Source: Rhodococcus marinonascens NBRC 14363
GTDB lineage: Bacteria > Actinomycetota > Actinomycetes > Mycobacteriales > Mycobacteriaceae
Assembly (NCBI RefSeq): GCF_001894885.1
Contig: NZ_BCXB01000013.1
Coordinates: 1 to 64,000 of the forward strand
Direction of reading: 5' to 3'
Length of the DNA stretch: 64,000 nucleotides
The notes below the pieces were generated by a model. It was not told the DNA's origin, did no database searches, and was given only the letters and a program-made list of their open reading frames with translations. Below, piece by piece: positions 39,590 to 48,294 of this stretch. A program made the translations under genes and the position numbers. Numbering within the stretch: position 1 is the first letter of the stretch; each line of letters opens with the position of its first letter.

Positions 39590-41023
39590 TTACAGTTCCA
39601 ACCTTCTGGACATATCGGAGGCGAAGACATTGGTGGGGTCGTACTTGCGGCGAGTGGCGGTCCACTCGTCGATCCGCGGGTACATGGCGTGGAAGGTCTC
39701 GGCGGTGGTCCGCGAGTCCTTGGCCATATAAAGACGGCCGCCGAACTTCAGCACGCGCTTGTCGAGTTCGGTGACGAACTCGTTCAGGCCGGGCTTGATG
39801 CGGAAGTCGACGCAGATGTTCCAGCCAGGGATCGGGAAGCTCAGCGGGGCTTTGTTGCCCTCACCGAACAGCTTGAAGACATTGAGGAACGAGTGGTGCC
39901 CCGACGCCTGAATGTCGCGGATGATGGCCTTGAACTCCTCGACCGCGGTGGTCGGCACCACGAACTGGTACTGCAGGAATCCGTTGGATCCGTAGGCGCG
40001 GTTCCACTCACCGAACATGTCGAGCGGATGGTAGAACTGCGTCAAGTTTTGAACCTTGTCGCGGTAGGTGCCGGACTTCCGGAACCACAACTCGCCGATC
40101 ATCGAGAAGTTGAACTTGTTCGCCAGTCCGTTCGGGAAGACGTCCGGAAAGGTCAGCAACTGCGGCGCGTCGAACGCGAGGGGGTTCTTCTGCAGCTTGG
40201 GCGGCAGTTGATCCAGTTTCGCCAGCGATCCACGGGAGATCGCGGCGCGACCCAGTTTCGGCGGTGCGGCGATGGCGTCGAACCAGGCGCTCGAGTACTC
40301 GTAGTTGGCCTCGCTGCCGTCGCTGTGCAGTGCGATGGTCTCGTCGAGCGTCTGGGTGACGTCGCCGTCGGCGATGAAGTACGCCGTCTCGGTGGGCGTC
40401 ATCTTGATGGTGGCCTGGAGGATGATGCCCGTCAGGCCCATGCCGCCGATCGTCGCCCAGAACAGGGCGCCCTTGGCGTCGGCGCGACCGCCCTTCGGGG
40501 TCAGCGTGCGAACCCTGCCATCGGCGGTGAGCAGATCCAATGACACGACGTGGCTGCCGAAACTGCCGGCGCTGTGATGGTTCTTGCCGTGGATGTCGGA
40601 GGCAATCGCGCCGCCGATGGTGACCTGGCGGGTGCCTGGTAGTACCGGAACCCACAGGCCGAACGGCAGCGCCGCCTTCATCAGCCGGTCCAGATTGACG
40701 CCGGCGTCGGCCACCACTAGTTGTGTGTCGCGGTCGATACGGTGGATCCCGTTCAGCGCATTCATGTCGATGACCAGGCCACCGGCGTTCTGCGCCGGGT
40801 CGCCGTAGGAGCGGCCGAGGCCTCGGGCGATCACCCCCCGCTGCAAGTGTGTGGGCTTCGACTCGTTCTGCTCCGCGACCTGGGCGACCGCCTTCGCGAT
40901 CACTTCGACGTCGGGAGTGGACAGGACCTGCGCCGTGGTGGGAGCGGTCCGTCCCCAGCCGGTGAGGGTGCGGGTCTGTGTGGGTAGCGCCGGGGTCGGC
41001 GTCTCTTCTGGTGTCGTGGACAT
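39590..41023 (-). CDS. dprE1: Decaprenylphosphoryl-ribose 2'-oxidase DprE1
   Basis: FAD enzyme that oxidises decaprenyl-phospho-ribose; works with DprE2 and faces the periplasm in mycobacteria. Product 477 residues, Rv3790 is 461. FAD block [17 protein letters not shown] near residue 67 and [20 protein letters not shown] (His of the active site). Cys404 in PGWNICVDF corresponds to Cys387 of M. tuberculosis, the residue attacked by benzothiazinones; the surrounding [12 protein letters not shown] is unchanged. C-terminal [20 protein letters not shown] is conserved. ATG start with TAACCT eight bases upstream and no clear ribosome site. Confidence 0.96.
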   Translation of the reverse strand: MSTTPEETPTPALPTQTRTLTGWGRTAPTTAQVLSTPDVEVIAKAVAQVAEQNESKPTHLQRGVIARGLGRSYGDPAQNAGGLVIDMNALNGIHRIDRDTQLVVADAGVNLDRLMKAALPFGLWVPVLPGTRQVTIGGAIASDIHGKNHHSAGSFGSHVVSLDLLTADGRVRTLTPKGGRADAKGALFWATIGGMGLTGIILQATIKMTPTETAYFIADGDVTQTLDETIALHSDGSEANYEYSSAWFDAIAAPPKLGRAAISRGSLAKLDQLPPKLQKNPLAFDAPQLLTFPDVFPNGLANKFNFSMIGELWFRKSGTYRDKVQNLTQFYHPLDMFGEWNRAYGSNGFLQYQFVVPTTAVEEFKAIIRDIQASGHHSFLNVFKLFGEGNKAPLSFPIPGWNICVDFRIKPGLNEFVTELDKRVLKFGGRLYMAKDSRTTAETFHAMYPRIDEWTATRRKYDPTNVFASDMSRRLEL

Positions 41024-41031
41024 CGAGGTAG

Positions 41032-41037
41032 AGGTTA
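41032..41037 (-). promoter_or_regulatory. Candidate -10 element for dprE1
   Basis: TAACCT on the minus strand ends eight bases before the ATG at 41023. TANNNT match, no Shine-Dalgarno sequence between; leaderless dprE1-dprE2 transcript proposed. Confidence 0.4.
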
Positions 41038-41103
41038 CCTGCCGGTCATTATGTCGGCAGGGGCTGTGACGCTCCGGTGCGGCGTCGACGGGTCTTCGAT
41101 GGT

Positions 41104-41109
41104 TAGTCT
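41104..41109 (+). promoter_or_regulatory. Candidate -10 element for gtrA
   Basis: TAGTCT ends seven bases before GTG 41117 and supports that codon as the start over the ATG at 41099, which would overlap the element. Confidence 0.4.
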
Positions 41110-41116
41110 CGTCGTC

Positions 41117-41593
41117 GTGTCAGAAACCCAGCCGAGCCGCGACCACGAGCCACACGTTCCGCTCCCCGTCGAGATCCCTGTCACCCAGAACATCGCGGAC
41201 GACGCGCTGGACCTGAAGACGCAGGTCGTCAGGTTCATCCTGACCGGCGGGTTGTCGGCCGTCGTGGACCTCGGTCTGTACTTCCTGTTGTTTGAGGTGG
41301 CTGGACTCCCGCTGTCCGTCGCGAAGTCGATCAGTTTCATCGCGGGCACCACCACCGCGTACCTGATCAACCGCCGCTGGACATTCAAGGCCGAGGCGAG
41401 CCGAGCTCGCTTCATCGCTGTCGTACTTCTCTACGCGGTCACGTTCGCCGTGCAGGTGGGCCTCAACGGGGTGCTGTACGGGGTATTCCCCGACGAGTGG
41501 TGGCGTCTGCCGCTCGCGTTCGTGATCGCCCAGGGCACGGCCACCGTCATCAACTTCGTCGTGCAGCGCGCGGTGATCTTCAAGATCCGGTAG
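41117..41593 (+). CDS. GtrA-family membrane protein (Rv3789 type)
   Basis: Small four-helix membrane protein, 158 residues. GtrA blocks: [40 protein letters not shown], and [20 protein letters not shown]. In M. tuberculosis Rv3789, in the same place beside dprE1, is reported to help AftA or carry decaprenyl-phospho-arabinose; the mechanism is debated. Divergent from dprE1 with 93 bases between starts. GTG 41117 is chosen by the upstream TANNNT box; the N-terminal 30 residues are hydrophilic. Confidence 0.88.
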   Translation: MSETQPSRDHEPHVPLPVEIPVTQNIADDALDLKTQVVRFILTGGLSAVVDLGLYFLLFEVAGLPLSVAKSISFIAGTTTAYLINRRWTFKAEASRARFIAVVLLYAVTFAVQVGLNGVLYGVFPDEWWRLPLAFVIAQGTATVINFVVQRAVIFKIR

Positions 41594-41665
41594 ACGCGAA
41601 TCGCCCTTTTCCGGTACCGGGCCTACTCTCCTCTCCATAGCGACTGTGCAAGAGAGGTGGAGCAG

Positions 41666-42637
41666 GTGACTCACCTTGGTGCGAATGCGGTCCGCGAAGG
41701 GCAGAATCAGACGATGCTGATAGTTCTCGATACCTCGGCGGTGGCGTGGAATCCGCGCTTCGAGGCTTTCGTGCGCACGGCAATCGGCCAGGGTGCACGC
41801 GTGGTGGTTCCGCGTCTCGTTCTGCTCGAGTTGATTCACCGCTGCGAGCAGGAGTCGGCCGCCATGATCGAGGCACTCACGGTCCGGTCGAGGATGTACG
41901 ACAGGCTGGGGCTACGAGAAAACCTCACCCAGTTCGTGGATGCCGCCAGGGCGAAGGCTAAGGGTTACGCCGAGGAGGTGGCTGGTGAACTAGAGGGGCT
42001 GGGCATAGACATCGTGGAACCGGTGGATTCCTCGCACGTGGAGATCGCCCTTCGCGCCGTGCGGTGCCGTCGGCCATACCTGGACAGGAAGCGGCACGAC
42101 GGCTATCCGGACACGGTGAACTGGCTCACGGTCCTGAATCTGGCCGACCGAAATCCGGCCGACGAGGTGGTGTGGGTCAGCGCGAACTCCCGGGCCTTCG
42201 GTAGCGGCGAGACTTCGATGTGGCACGACGAGATCTGGGCAGAATTACACGACCGAGGCCTCGAGCGCCGCGTGCGATGGGCGGTCGACCTCGCCGACGT
42301 GAGTCTGGCCGAAAAAAAGTTTGCGGAAGCGGAACACCCACGCCGTGATCAGCTCGTCGAACCGGCCAGCGGAACACCTGTCTTGCCCGCCGCGCCGGTC
42401 CCGGATCCGCTCGGCGCGCCGACGGAGCAGTCGGTGTCCGCGGACGAACAGGTTGCTGTCGTGTTGCCACCGTCGTCTCCCGTTCAGGTGGAGCGACCCC
42501 GCGTTCCGCCCCAGCGCATCCAGCCGCCAGACAACGCGAATCGCCGCAAACGCCGCGGCCTCGCCAGAATCATCGGCGGACGCAAGCGCACAGTGACCGT
42601 GGTGGAGGAACTCGACGACCTCGATCTCGGACAATAA
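41666..42637 (+). CDS. PIN-domain protein
   Basis: Product 323 residues. The PIN ribonuclease-like fold begins LIVLDTSAVAWNPRFEAF with the first acidic residue in LDTSAV; a second cluster lies around VVPRLVLLELIHRCEQES, and later acids in KRHDGYPDTVNWLTVLNLA and ADEVVWVSANSRAFGSG. This resembles the DUF4935 type. The C-terminal 90 residues are proline-rich then strongly basic (RKRRGLARIIGGRKRT). GTG 41666 has GAGAGGTGG upstream; ATG 41714, right at the PIN domain, is an alternative. No antitoxin gene is adjacent, so a classical toxin role is unlikely. Confidence 0.75.
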   Translation: MTHLGANAVREGQNQTMLIVLDTSAVAWNPRFEAFVRTAIGQGARVVVPRLVLLELIHRCEQESAAMIEALTVRSRMYDRLGLRENLTQFVDAARAKAKGYAEEVAGELEGLGIDIVEPVDSSHVEIALRAVRCRRPYLDRKRHDGYPDTVNWLTVLNLADRNPADEVVWVSANSRAFGSGETSMWHDEIWAELHDRGLERRVRWAVDLADVSLAEKKFAEAEHPRRDQLVEPASGTPVLPAAPVPDPLGAPTEQSVSADEQVAVVLPPSSPVQVERPRVPPQRIQPPDNANRRKRRGLARIIGGRKRTVTVVEELDDLDLGQ

Positions 42638-42766
42638 CAATTGGTCCATTCTTGATAACGACTTGGGACACGCCCCCTGATAGCCGACGCAGACGCCCCT
42701 TCGATACCTAGCGTGGAGGGGACGTACCGATCAACGACAATCGGTACAGGCGAGTAGGGAGCGGGC

Positions 42767-43801
42767 ATGAAATCTGTGCCGAACCACCGCAAGCCGTCCG
42801 AGCAGCCGAGTGGCAAACCCAATATTCAGTATCGTTCGGGAGCCAGGCTCGCGGGGCCGAGCGTCGAATCCCAGATCCTCTACAGTGCATTCAGATGGTT
42901 TGTCAGGCCCGTCGCCAAGATTGCCCCGATCAATGATTCGGCGATCCGCGGCGCTGCGTTGCTGGATAAAGCGGCCGTGTTTCGTCCGGCTTCTGGCGTT
43001 AGCAGGCAGCGAGTGCGATTGCCCGGATTCGACGCCGAGATCGTGCGTGCGGCAAATGTTTCGCCTGATCTGAGTAACGGCGTCGTCCTCTACATCCACG
43101 GCGGCGGATTCGTATCTTGTGGACTGAATACTCATCGACCAGTGGTGGCCACCATCGCCAAGTTGACGGGGCTGCCGGTGATGCATGTGCGATACCGGCA
43201 ACTTCCCGACACCAACATCAGTGGTTCGGTGGAAGACTGCCTGACGGCGTACAAGTGGCTGCTCGAAAACGGGGCCCGCGCGGACGGGACCGTGTTCGTC
43301 GGTGATTCCGCGGGCGGATTCCTGGTGTTCGCGACGGCATTGACGGCGAGTGCGGAGGGCGTCGATCTGCCCGCCGGCCTTGTGGGACTTTCACCTCTGC
43401 TCGATCTGGACTGCGCCGACAAGTTCGAGCACGCCAACGCCACCCGCGACGTGTTCGCCCAAGTGGATGCGATCGCCGCCATTGGAAGGCTCGGTGGTGA
43501 AGTGAACGGCGTACTGGACCACGCACTTTCCCCGGTGAACGGCAACCTCGAAGCGCTGCCGCCCTCATTGCTGTTCGCCGCGGAAGGCGAGGTGTTGCGA
43601 TGGGATTCGGAGTTGATGGCTGACCGTCTGAGCGCCGCGGGTGTTCCGACGACCCTGCAGATCTGGGAGGGGCAGGTTCATGCCTTCCCGGTATTTTGGC
43701 CGGGACTGCCTGAAAGCCGTGTGGTGCTTCGCCGTATCGCGCGGTTCGTCGAGACGCACGTTCAACCGGGCCACGGGATCGTCCGGGGTAAAACCGCCTG
43801 A
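42767..43801 (+). CDS. Alpha/beta hydrolase, hormone-sensitive lipase family
   Basis: Esterase of 344 residues. Oxyanion motif HGGGF at residues 111-115 and nucleophile Ser181 in GDSAGG identify the HSL (GDSAG) family. The catalytic acid should be in SPLLDLDCADK or later and the histidine in WEGQVHAFPVF near the end. N-terminal 40 residues are polar, with no signal peptide, so it is probably cytoplasmic. ATG 42767 has GGGAG upstream. It stands alone, convergent with the protease gene, with four bases between the two stops. Confidence 0.88.
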   Translation: MKSVPNHRKPSEQPSGKPNIQYRSGARLAGPSVESQILYSAFRWFVRPVAKIAPINDSAIRGAALLDKAAVFRPASGVSRQRVRLPGFDAEIVRAANVSPDLSNGVVLYIHGGGFVSCGLNTHRPVVATIAKLTGLPVMHVRYRQLPDTNISGSVEDCLTAYKWLLENGARADGTVFVGDSAGGFLVFATALTASAEGVDLPAGLVGLSPLLDLDCADKFEHANATRDVFAQVDAIAAIGRLGGEVNGVLDHALSPVNGNLEALPPSLLFAAEGEVLRWDSELMADRLSAAGVPTTLQIWEGQVHAFPVFWPGLPESRVVLRRIARFVETHVQPGHGIVRGKTA

Positions 43802-43805
43802 CGTC

Positions 43806-44882
43806 CTATCGTGGCGGGCTTTCCTCGAGGGTGATCATCGTCGTGTGTTGCTGTCCACCTTCGTCGAACCAGCGCACCTCCACGGTATCTCCGGGATGTC
43901 GCGCAATCATGAGTTCGTCGAGATCGGCCGACGATCGGACGGGAATTCCAGCGAAATCGGTTATGACATCACCGATTTCGATTCCCACATCGTCCGCCGG
44001 GGTGTCGAGGCTGACCCACAGCACCTCAGCGCCCCGGTCTTGGTCCCTGACGCTGATACCGAGCAGCGGAGTGTCGCCGATGTGCACGGTGGCGGATGTC
44101 TTTCCGGCACGAATCTGATCGACGATCGTCATGGCGGTGACGATCGGTACCGCATACGACCTCGGCTGGGAGGGCGCAGGTTCCGACGGGTCCGAGTCGG
44201 CATTGCCAGCCGTGTTGACACCGATCACGGTGGCGGCGGCATCGACTAGCGGGCCACCGGAGTGGCCCGGGCGAACCGGGACGTCCACCTCGATCATTCC
44301 GTCCAGCCGATTCAGGGAACCATCGGTGGAACTGCGGGTGGTGATCGCCTGCTCGATGTCGGTCACGACACCGCGGGCCGTCACCGGCAGTCCGTCCCCT
44401 TCCGCGTTGCCCACCGCGGTCACGGGATCACCGATCCGGGCGGTCGAATCCTCGGCGAGCGTCACGGGTACGAGACCGCGCGCGCCCTGGAGTTGGAGTA
44501 CGGCGATATCGCGAGAACTGTCGTAGCCGAGGACATCCACCACGTACCTCGCTCCGTTGCCGAGGCTCACGGCGGTGATGTCGAGTGCGCCGTCGATCAC
44601 GTGATGGTTGGTAAGGACTATGCCGTCGGGTGTGAGCACGATTCCCGTTCCCGCGGTTTCGATGAGCCCTGAATCCGCGACGAGGGTGACGATCGCCGGT
44701 ATCACCCTGGCCTCGACCTCCTCCGATGTGAGGACGAGGGGTATCTCGGCAGGCTGGGTGGCGGGCGGGTCCACCGTGACCAAAGGAGGTCCGGACTCGC
44801 GGATCTGCGGCGCGGTCAGCACAAGAGCGCCGGTCACCGCCGCGGCCACGGCGATGACGGATGCGACGCGAGACCCAGTCAC
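43806..44882 (-). CDS. HtrA/DegP-like serine protease with PDZ domain
   Basis: Exported protease of 358 residues. Signal peptide or anchor at residues 5-25 (ASVIAVAAAVTGALVLTAP). Trypsin-like domain with full triad: His94 in TNHHVIDG, Asp125 in SSRDIAVLQL, Ser208 in RPGHSGGPL. PDZ domain from about residue 265 (LLGISVRDQDRGAEVLWVSL). Shorter than typical HtrA because there is no extra N-terminal cytoplasmic region. GTG start; convergent with the esterase gene. Likely an envelope quality-control protease by family. Confidence 0.9.
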   Translation of the reverse strand: MTGSRVASVIAVAAAVTGALVLTAPQIRESGPPLVTVDPPATQPAEIPLVLTSEEVEARVIPAIVTLVADSGLIETAGTGIVLTPDGIVLTNHHVIDGALDITAVSLGNGARYVVDVLGYDSSRDIAVLQLQGARGLVPVTLAEDSTARIGDPVTAVGNAEGDGLPVTARGVVTDIEQAITTRSSTDGSLNRLDGMIEVDVPVRPGHSGGPLVDAAATVIGVNTAGNADSDPSEPAPSQPRSYAVPIVTAMTIVDQIRAGKTSATVHIGDTPLLGISVRDQDRGAEVLWVSLDTPADDVGIEIGDVITDFAGIPVRSSADLDELMIARHPGDTVEVRWFDEGGQQHTTMITLEESPPR

Positions 44883-44891
44883 GCCAGGTGC

Positions 44892-45701
44892 CTAGCGAGT
44901 GTCCCGGAACTGCGGTTCGCGCTTATCCTTCCGCGCGGCGGTGGCCTCCTCGAAGTTGTCGGTGAGCAGTCGCACCAGCAACTGTCCGAGTCCCTCCTGA
45001 TTGATGTGCGATTCGAGGGAGGCTGCATCGAGTCCTGACCACAGCGTGCGCTTGGTCAATTCGAGCCCGGGTCTGGAGAACCGGGACATGCGCTCGGCAA
45101 GGTCGAGGCATTCGTCGAGGAGATCCTCGCCGGGGACGCAACGCGACACGAGCCCGATCCGCTCGGCTTCGTTTGCATGCACGTCCCGCCCGGACAGCAT
45201 GATTTCGAACGCCCGGGACGAACCGATCGCGCGCGGCAACAGGTAGCTCAGGCCCAATTCGCTCGAGGTGAGGCCGTTGTTGATTCCTGCCGCCCGGAAG
45301 TAGGCGTCCTCCGAGGCGATCCGGATATCGGAGGCGAGTGCGAGGCACAACCCGCCTCCGATGGCAGCGCCGTTGACGGCACTGATCACCGGTTGATGCA
45401 TTCGACGCAATCCAAGGACGACGTTGTCCAGCATCTCCATCGCTCGTAGCGCGACGGTCGGGGGAGTCAGGCCCTCGATGTGCGGGAGGGTGCCCGCGGA
45501 CCGCTGATCGGCGCCGGAGCAGAAACCGCGGCCGGCGCCGGTCACGACCACCGCGCGCACCGAATTGTCGTTGCTGATCTCGTCCAGCGCTTCTCGGAAC
45601 GGAATCATCACGTCGAACGCCATTGCATTCATGCGTTCGGGACGGTTGAGCGTCACCAGGGCGATGCCCGGCCGCGGATGGTCGACGAGGACGAAGTTCA
45701 C
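44892..45701 (-). CDS. Enoyl-CoA hydratase/isomerase (EchA21-like)
   Basis: Crotonase-fold protein of 269 residues. Oxyanion-hole blocks GRGFCSGADQ and NGAAIGGGLCLALASDIRIA; SELGLSYLLPRAIGSSRAFE carries the conserved turn, although the usual catalytic glutamates are not clear, so hydratase activity is not assured. Overall pattern and length are like mycobacterial EchA21 (Rv3774), which lies near this same cell-wall region. GTG start with TAGTAT six bases upstream. Upstream of the protease gene on the same strand, nine bases apart. Confidence 0.87.
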   Translation of the reverse strand: MNFVLVDHPRPGIALVTLNRPERMNAMAFDVMIPFREALDEISNDNSVRAVVVTGAGRGFCSGADQRSAGTLPHIEGLTPPTVALRAMEMLDNVVLGLRRMHQPVISAVNGAAIGGGLCLALASDIRIASEDAYFRAAGINNGLTSSELGLSYLLPRAIGSSRAFEIMLSGRDVHANEAERIGLVSRCVPGEDLLDECLDLAERMSRFSRPGLELTKRTLWSGLDAASLESHINQEGLGQLLVRLLTDNFEEATAARKDKREPQFRDTR

Positions 45702-45707
45702 GGATCT

Positions 45708-45713
45708 ATACTA
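45708..45713 (-). promoter_or_regulatory. Candidate -10 element for the enoyl-CoA hydratase gene
   Basis: TAGTAT on the minus strand, six bases before GTG 45701, in the 21-base gap after the SRPBCC gene. Fits TANNNT. Confidence 0.35.
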
Positions 45714-45722
45714 GAACGTGTT

Positions 45723-46229
45723 TCAATTCGAGGAGTCGATTTGCGGACGGGGAAGTCCAGGGGCGACGGTGCGCGCGAGGATGCCGAGTGTGGCGCGCAG
45801 TGCCGTCTCCGAGATGACCGGGAAGATTCCGGCCTCACGCCACACAGGGTCGATCGCCGACCAGTCATAGAAGGACGTCACCGCCGTCCCCTCGTCGATC
45901 GGCTCGAGTCTGTAGCCGTAGACGTGCCCGATCTGCGGGCGGATCCGGCCGAGGATCTTCCACGAGATCTCCCGATCGGGCACGAACGTCTCGATCGTCA
46001 CGGTCACGTCGTAGAGACCGAGGTCGACGTCGTTCAGCGCGTCGCGGTCCATGTGCACGACGAAGGTGTCGCCCGCCGCCGTGACGGGGTCACCCTCGGC
46101 GGACATCAGCATTCCGGAACTGTCGATCGACACATGTCCTTCGGGGTCGCAGAGCACGCCGAAGATCTTCGCCGGGTCTGCGGCGATCGCCCGCCGGACC
46201 TCGATCCTCTCGCTTGTCGTTGTTGTCAT
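45723..46229 (-). CDS. SRPBCC (START-like) family protein
   Basis: Product 168 residues. Ligand-binding helix-grip fold of the polyketide cyclase/dehydrase type: RIEVRRAIAADPAKIFGVLC at the start, GDTFVVHMDRD in the middle, and ISWKILGRIRPQIGHVYGYR followed by a long C-terminal helix. ATG 46229 begins the domain exactly; the frame to 46307 adds nothing recognisable. Substrate unknown. It is the last intact housekeeping-type gene before the decayed island to its right. Confidence 0.85.
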   Translation of the reverse strand: MTTTTSERIEVRRAIAADPAKIFGVLCDPEGHVSIDSSGMLMSAEGDPVTAAGDTFVVHMDRDALNDVDLGLYDVTVTIETFVPDREISWKILGRIRPQIGHVYGYRLEPIDEGTAVTSFYDWSAIDPVWREAGIFPVISETALRATLGILARTVAPGLPRPQIDSSN

Positions 46230-46331
46230 GGCTGCATCCTGCCACCACTGCACGTCGCCGAGGTGGTGTGCTCCGGGACCTGAACCAGTCACGTGCTGCG
46301 CCACCATGGCAAGTAGTTCTCAGCGCGGATT

Positions 46332-46680
46332 GTGAGTCGCGCCGGATTCTTTTTCGACGGAGAGGTTTCCGAAGCAGTGCCAATCGCCGAGATCGGCTAC
46401 ATCACACGCTTTTCCAGCTCGGCCGAACTTGCCCGCTACTCCGGCTGCGGTCCGACACTCGTCTACTCATCCGACAAGGAACGCCGCCGTCTTCACGGAG
46501 GAAACATCGCTGCCTCAACAGCGTGCTCTATACAGCAGCTATCGCGCAGAAGAGATGGCATCCCGCCGCGCAAAAACTACTGGCTCGGCACGAACCCGAC
46601 GAGGGCGCCCGCAGCGCATCCTTCAGCGCCATCTCGTCGATGTCATTCACCGTGCAATGACCACGGGCCAGGTGTCCTGG
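46332..46680 (+). pseudogene. IS110-family transposase remnant with two frameshifts
   Basis: The C-terminal part of an IS110 transposase can be followed across three frames: AEIGYITRFSSSAELARYSG and DKERRRLHGGN (46386-46505), then LNSVLYTAAIAQKRWHPAAQ in a second frame (about 46510-46600), then RILQRHLVDVIHRAM in a third (to about 46671). These are the conserved end blocks of the family, but the N-terminal catalytic DEDD domain is missing. It is therefore a broken fragment. Confidence 0.8.
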
Positions 46681-46719
46681 CGGCACCACATCACACGACA
46701 CCAACCCGCCGCTTGACAA

Positions 46720-46790
46720 AGAAGCGTCAACGGGTTGATCTGTGAGTTCCTGCCCAAGGGCATCGACATCGGGCGTGCCTCGGATTCTTC
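46720..46790 (+). pseudogene. IS30-like transposase fragment
   Basis: Reading 46726 onward gives VNGLICEFLPKGIDI, which resembles the C-terminal NGLIREFLPKGTD block of IS30 transposases. Nothing else of the gene is visible. It lies right after the IS110 remnant. Confidence 0.45.
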
Positions 46791-47010
46791 ACCCCACGTG
46801 ACGTGTCCACCATGCTCCTGATCGACTCCGTTGCTTCCACGGCTCGCACCGCCCAGTGCAGTTTCTCTGCGGTTCATCAACGGGTTCGTTGATGAAGAAT
46901 ATGGTCGGTATTTTCGGTCGCACCGGCCGGCGGGAGAATCGCGCCGGATTCGACTAATATGCCGAGGTCAGTGTGATCGATCACTACTACGCTTCATCAC
47001 GAAGACCCGA
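46791..47010. other. Non-coding spacer in the decayed island
   Basis: No gene found between the IS fragments and the end of the secreted-protein gene. The only structure is a 9-bp hairpin at 46873-46896. Confidence 0.5.
46873..46896 (-). terminator. Hairpin downstream of the secreted-protein gene
   Basis: TTCATCAAC at 46873-46881 and GTTGATGAA at 46888-46896 form a perfect 9-bp stem with a six-base loop, about 115 bases beyond the minus-strand stop at 47011. No T tract. Confidence 0.3.
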
Positions 47011-48294
47011 TTATTCAGTACCACTCTGGAACGTCGATAGGCCACAGCCAAATGTACCTACTGCGACGTCAGTGGAAAATATTGTCATCTTTCCACCAAA
47101 GTCTGTACAGGAACCATGTTGCCTGACGAATAACGACCCATCATCGGCCCGCGCCGCGACACTCCAGACGCCGTCCCCTTCAGAGTGTGTGTAAACACCA
47201 TTCACTATATCTGTCTGAACCTTGTAGACTCCGTCCGAAAACGATTTAGCAGGTTTCGACCCCACCACTGATCCCCCATATTCCTCATTGACGACTTCTT
47301 GGTCGATAGTGCACTGGTCTAACTCGACACCACTTTTTCCTTCGCAACTAGACACGGTTCCTGGTGAAATCAGGGTTGAGACTGATGCCAGCGCCTCCGC
47401 CCCGGCGTTTACAGCCGACGTCGGTGTGTCGCGGGGTGCACAACGGATGCTGACAAACCCATGGGTGTCTGGCTCCAAAAAGTTACCTGCGTCGTCGTTC
47501 TGTGACAGGAATGTGAGAAAATTTCTCGGATTTTTGTACTCGTTCGCGGGGGAGCCGGCGCGAAGCTTCAATGGGATTGTTGTTCCGGGAGCATTGGCGG
47601 CTTTCACGGTCACCTGGAAGCTGGGGAACACAATCTGGGGGTCGGTACCGACATTCGTTTTACCAGCGGTGAAACCCCCGGCCGCGTTACCATTGGCATT
47701 GGGTCCATTAAACGACTGGACGCCGTTTACCGTCCTTCGCTCTGTCTTATTGTCGACGGCCATCCGCAGAAACTTCCCCTCCGGGTCCTCGTTTCCCTGG
47801 TCGTCGATTCGTATAATAGATGTTGGCTGACTGCTTCCTGTAGGGGTCGTATCCCCCTGCAGGTTTTTCCCCACTGCGGCCGAAACGAATTCCGTCCCCT
47901 CTGGGATAGCTATGTCGACCTTGATCCGCTGGGCATTGGTTATCGGATGTTCATCACTATGGGGGTCAAACTCGGTATGAATGTCGAGAGTTCTCAAGCC
48001 GATGGAATAGGTGAAAGTATCTCCGGGAAGCACCGTTTTGGGGTACCTAACGTCAACACTAACTTTATTGTTGGCACCAAAAATGTCATCGACTTGTCTG
48101 TTAACTGGGTCGGGGATAAAAAGGTTAGCTCCAAGTTTTCCATGTCCATTAGCGAATGCGTGACAACTGGTGTCGAAACTCACCACAGAATCAGCCATAT
48201 TGGGATCGGTGGCGGCCGAAGCAGGCAATCCCGCAAACAACAGTGGAGCCCCGATCATAAGCACAGAAGCCGACAAACGGCCTATATTGAACAT
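47011..48294 (-). CDS. Secreted cysteine-containing protein of unknown function
   Basis: Product 427 residues. Sec signal peptide at residues 1-28 (LSASVLMIGAPLLFAGLPAS then AAT). The N-terminal 250 residues look like a beta-rich extracellular domain (KVSVDVRYPKTVLPGDTFTY, RIKVDIAIPEGTEFVSAAVG). Cysteines occur in DTSCHAF, SIRCAPR, SSCEGKSGVELDQC and GSCTDFGG. The last 65 residues (DGVYKVQTDIVNGVYTHSEG to FGCG) match the pattern of the small surface module DGxYxVGxDIxPGxYxS found in many actinobacterial exported proteins. Codon third positions are visibly more A/T-rich than in neighbours, suggesting transfer. GAAGGGA ribosome site before ATG 48294. Confidence 0.75.
   Translation of the reverse strand: MFNIGRLSASVLMIGAPLLFAGLPASAATDPNMADSVVSFDTSCHAFANGHGKLGANLFIPDPVNRQVDDIFGANNKVSVDVRYPKTVLPGDTFTYSIGLRTLDIHTEFDPHSDEHPITNAQRIKVDIAIPEGTEFVSAAVGKNLQGDTTPTGSSQPTSIIRIDDQGNEDPEGKFLRMAVDNKTERRTVNGVQSFNGPNANGNAAGGFTAGKTNVGTDPQIVFPSFQVTVKAANAPGTTIPLKLRAGSPANEYKNPRNFLTFLSQNDDAGNFLEPDTHGFVSIRCAPRDTPTSAVNAGAEALASVSTLISPGTVSSCEGKSGVELDQCTIDQEVVNEEYGGSVVGSKPAKSFSDGVYKVQTDIVNGVYTHSEGDGVWSVAARADDGSLFVRQHGSCTDFGGKMTIFSTDVAVGTFGCGLSTFQSGTE

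Noticed and set aside
38615-40543. A 642-codon plus-strand frame opposite dprE2 and dprE1
   Set aside because: Antisense shadow of two conserved genes; composition typical of mirror frames.
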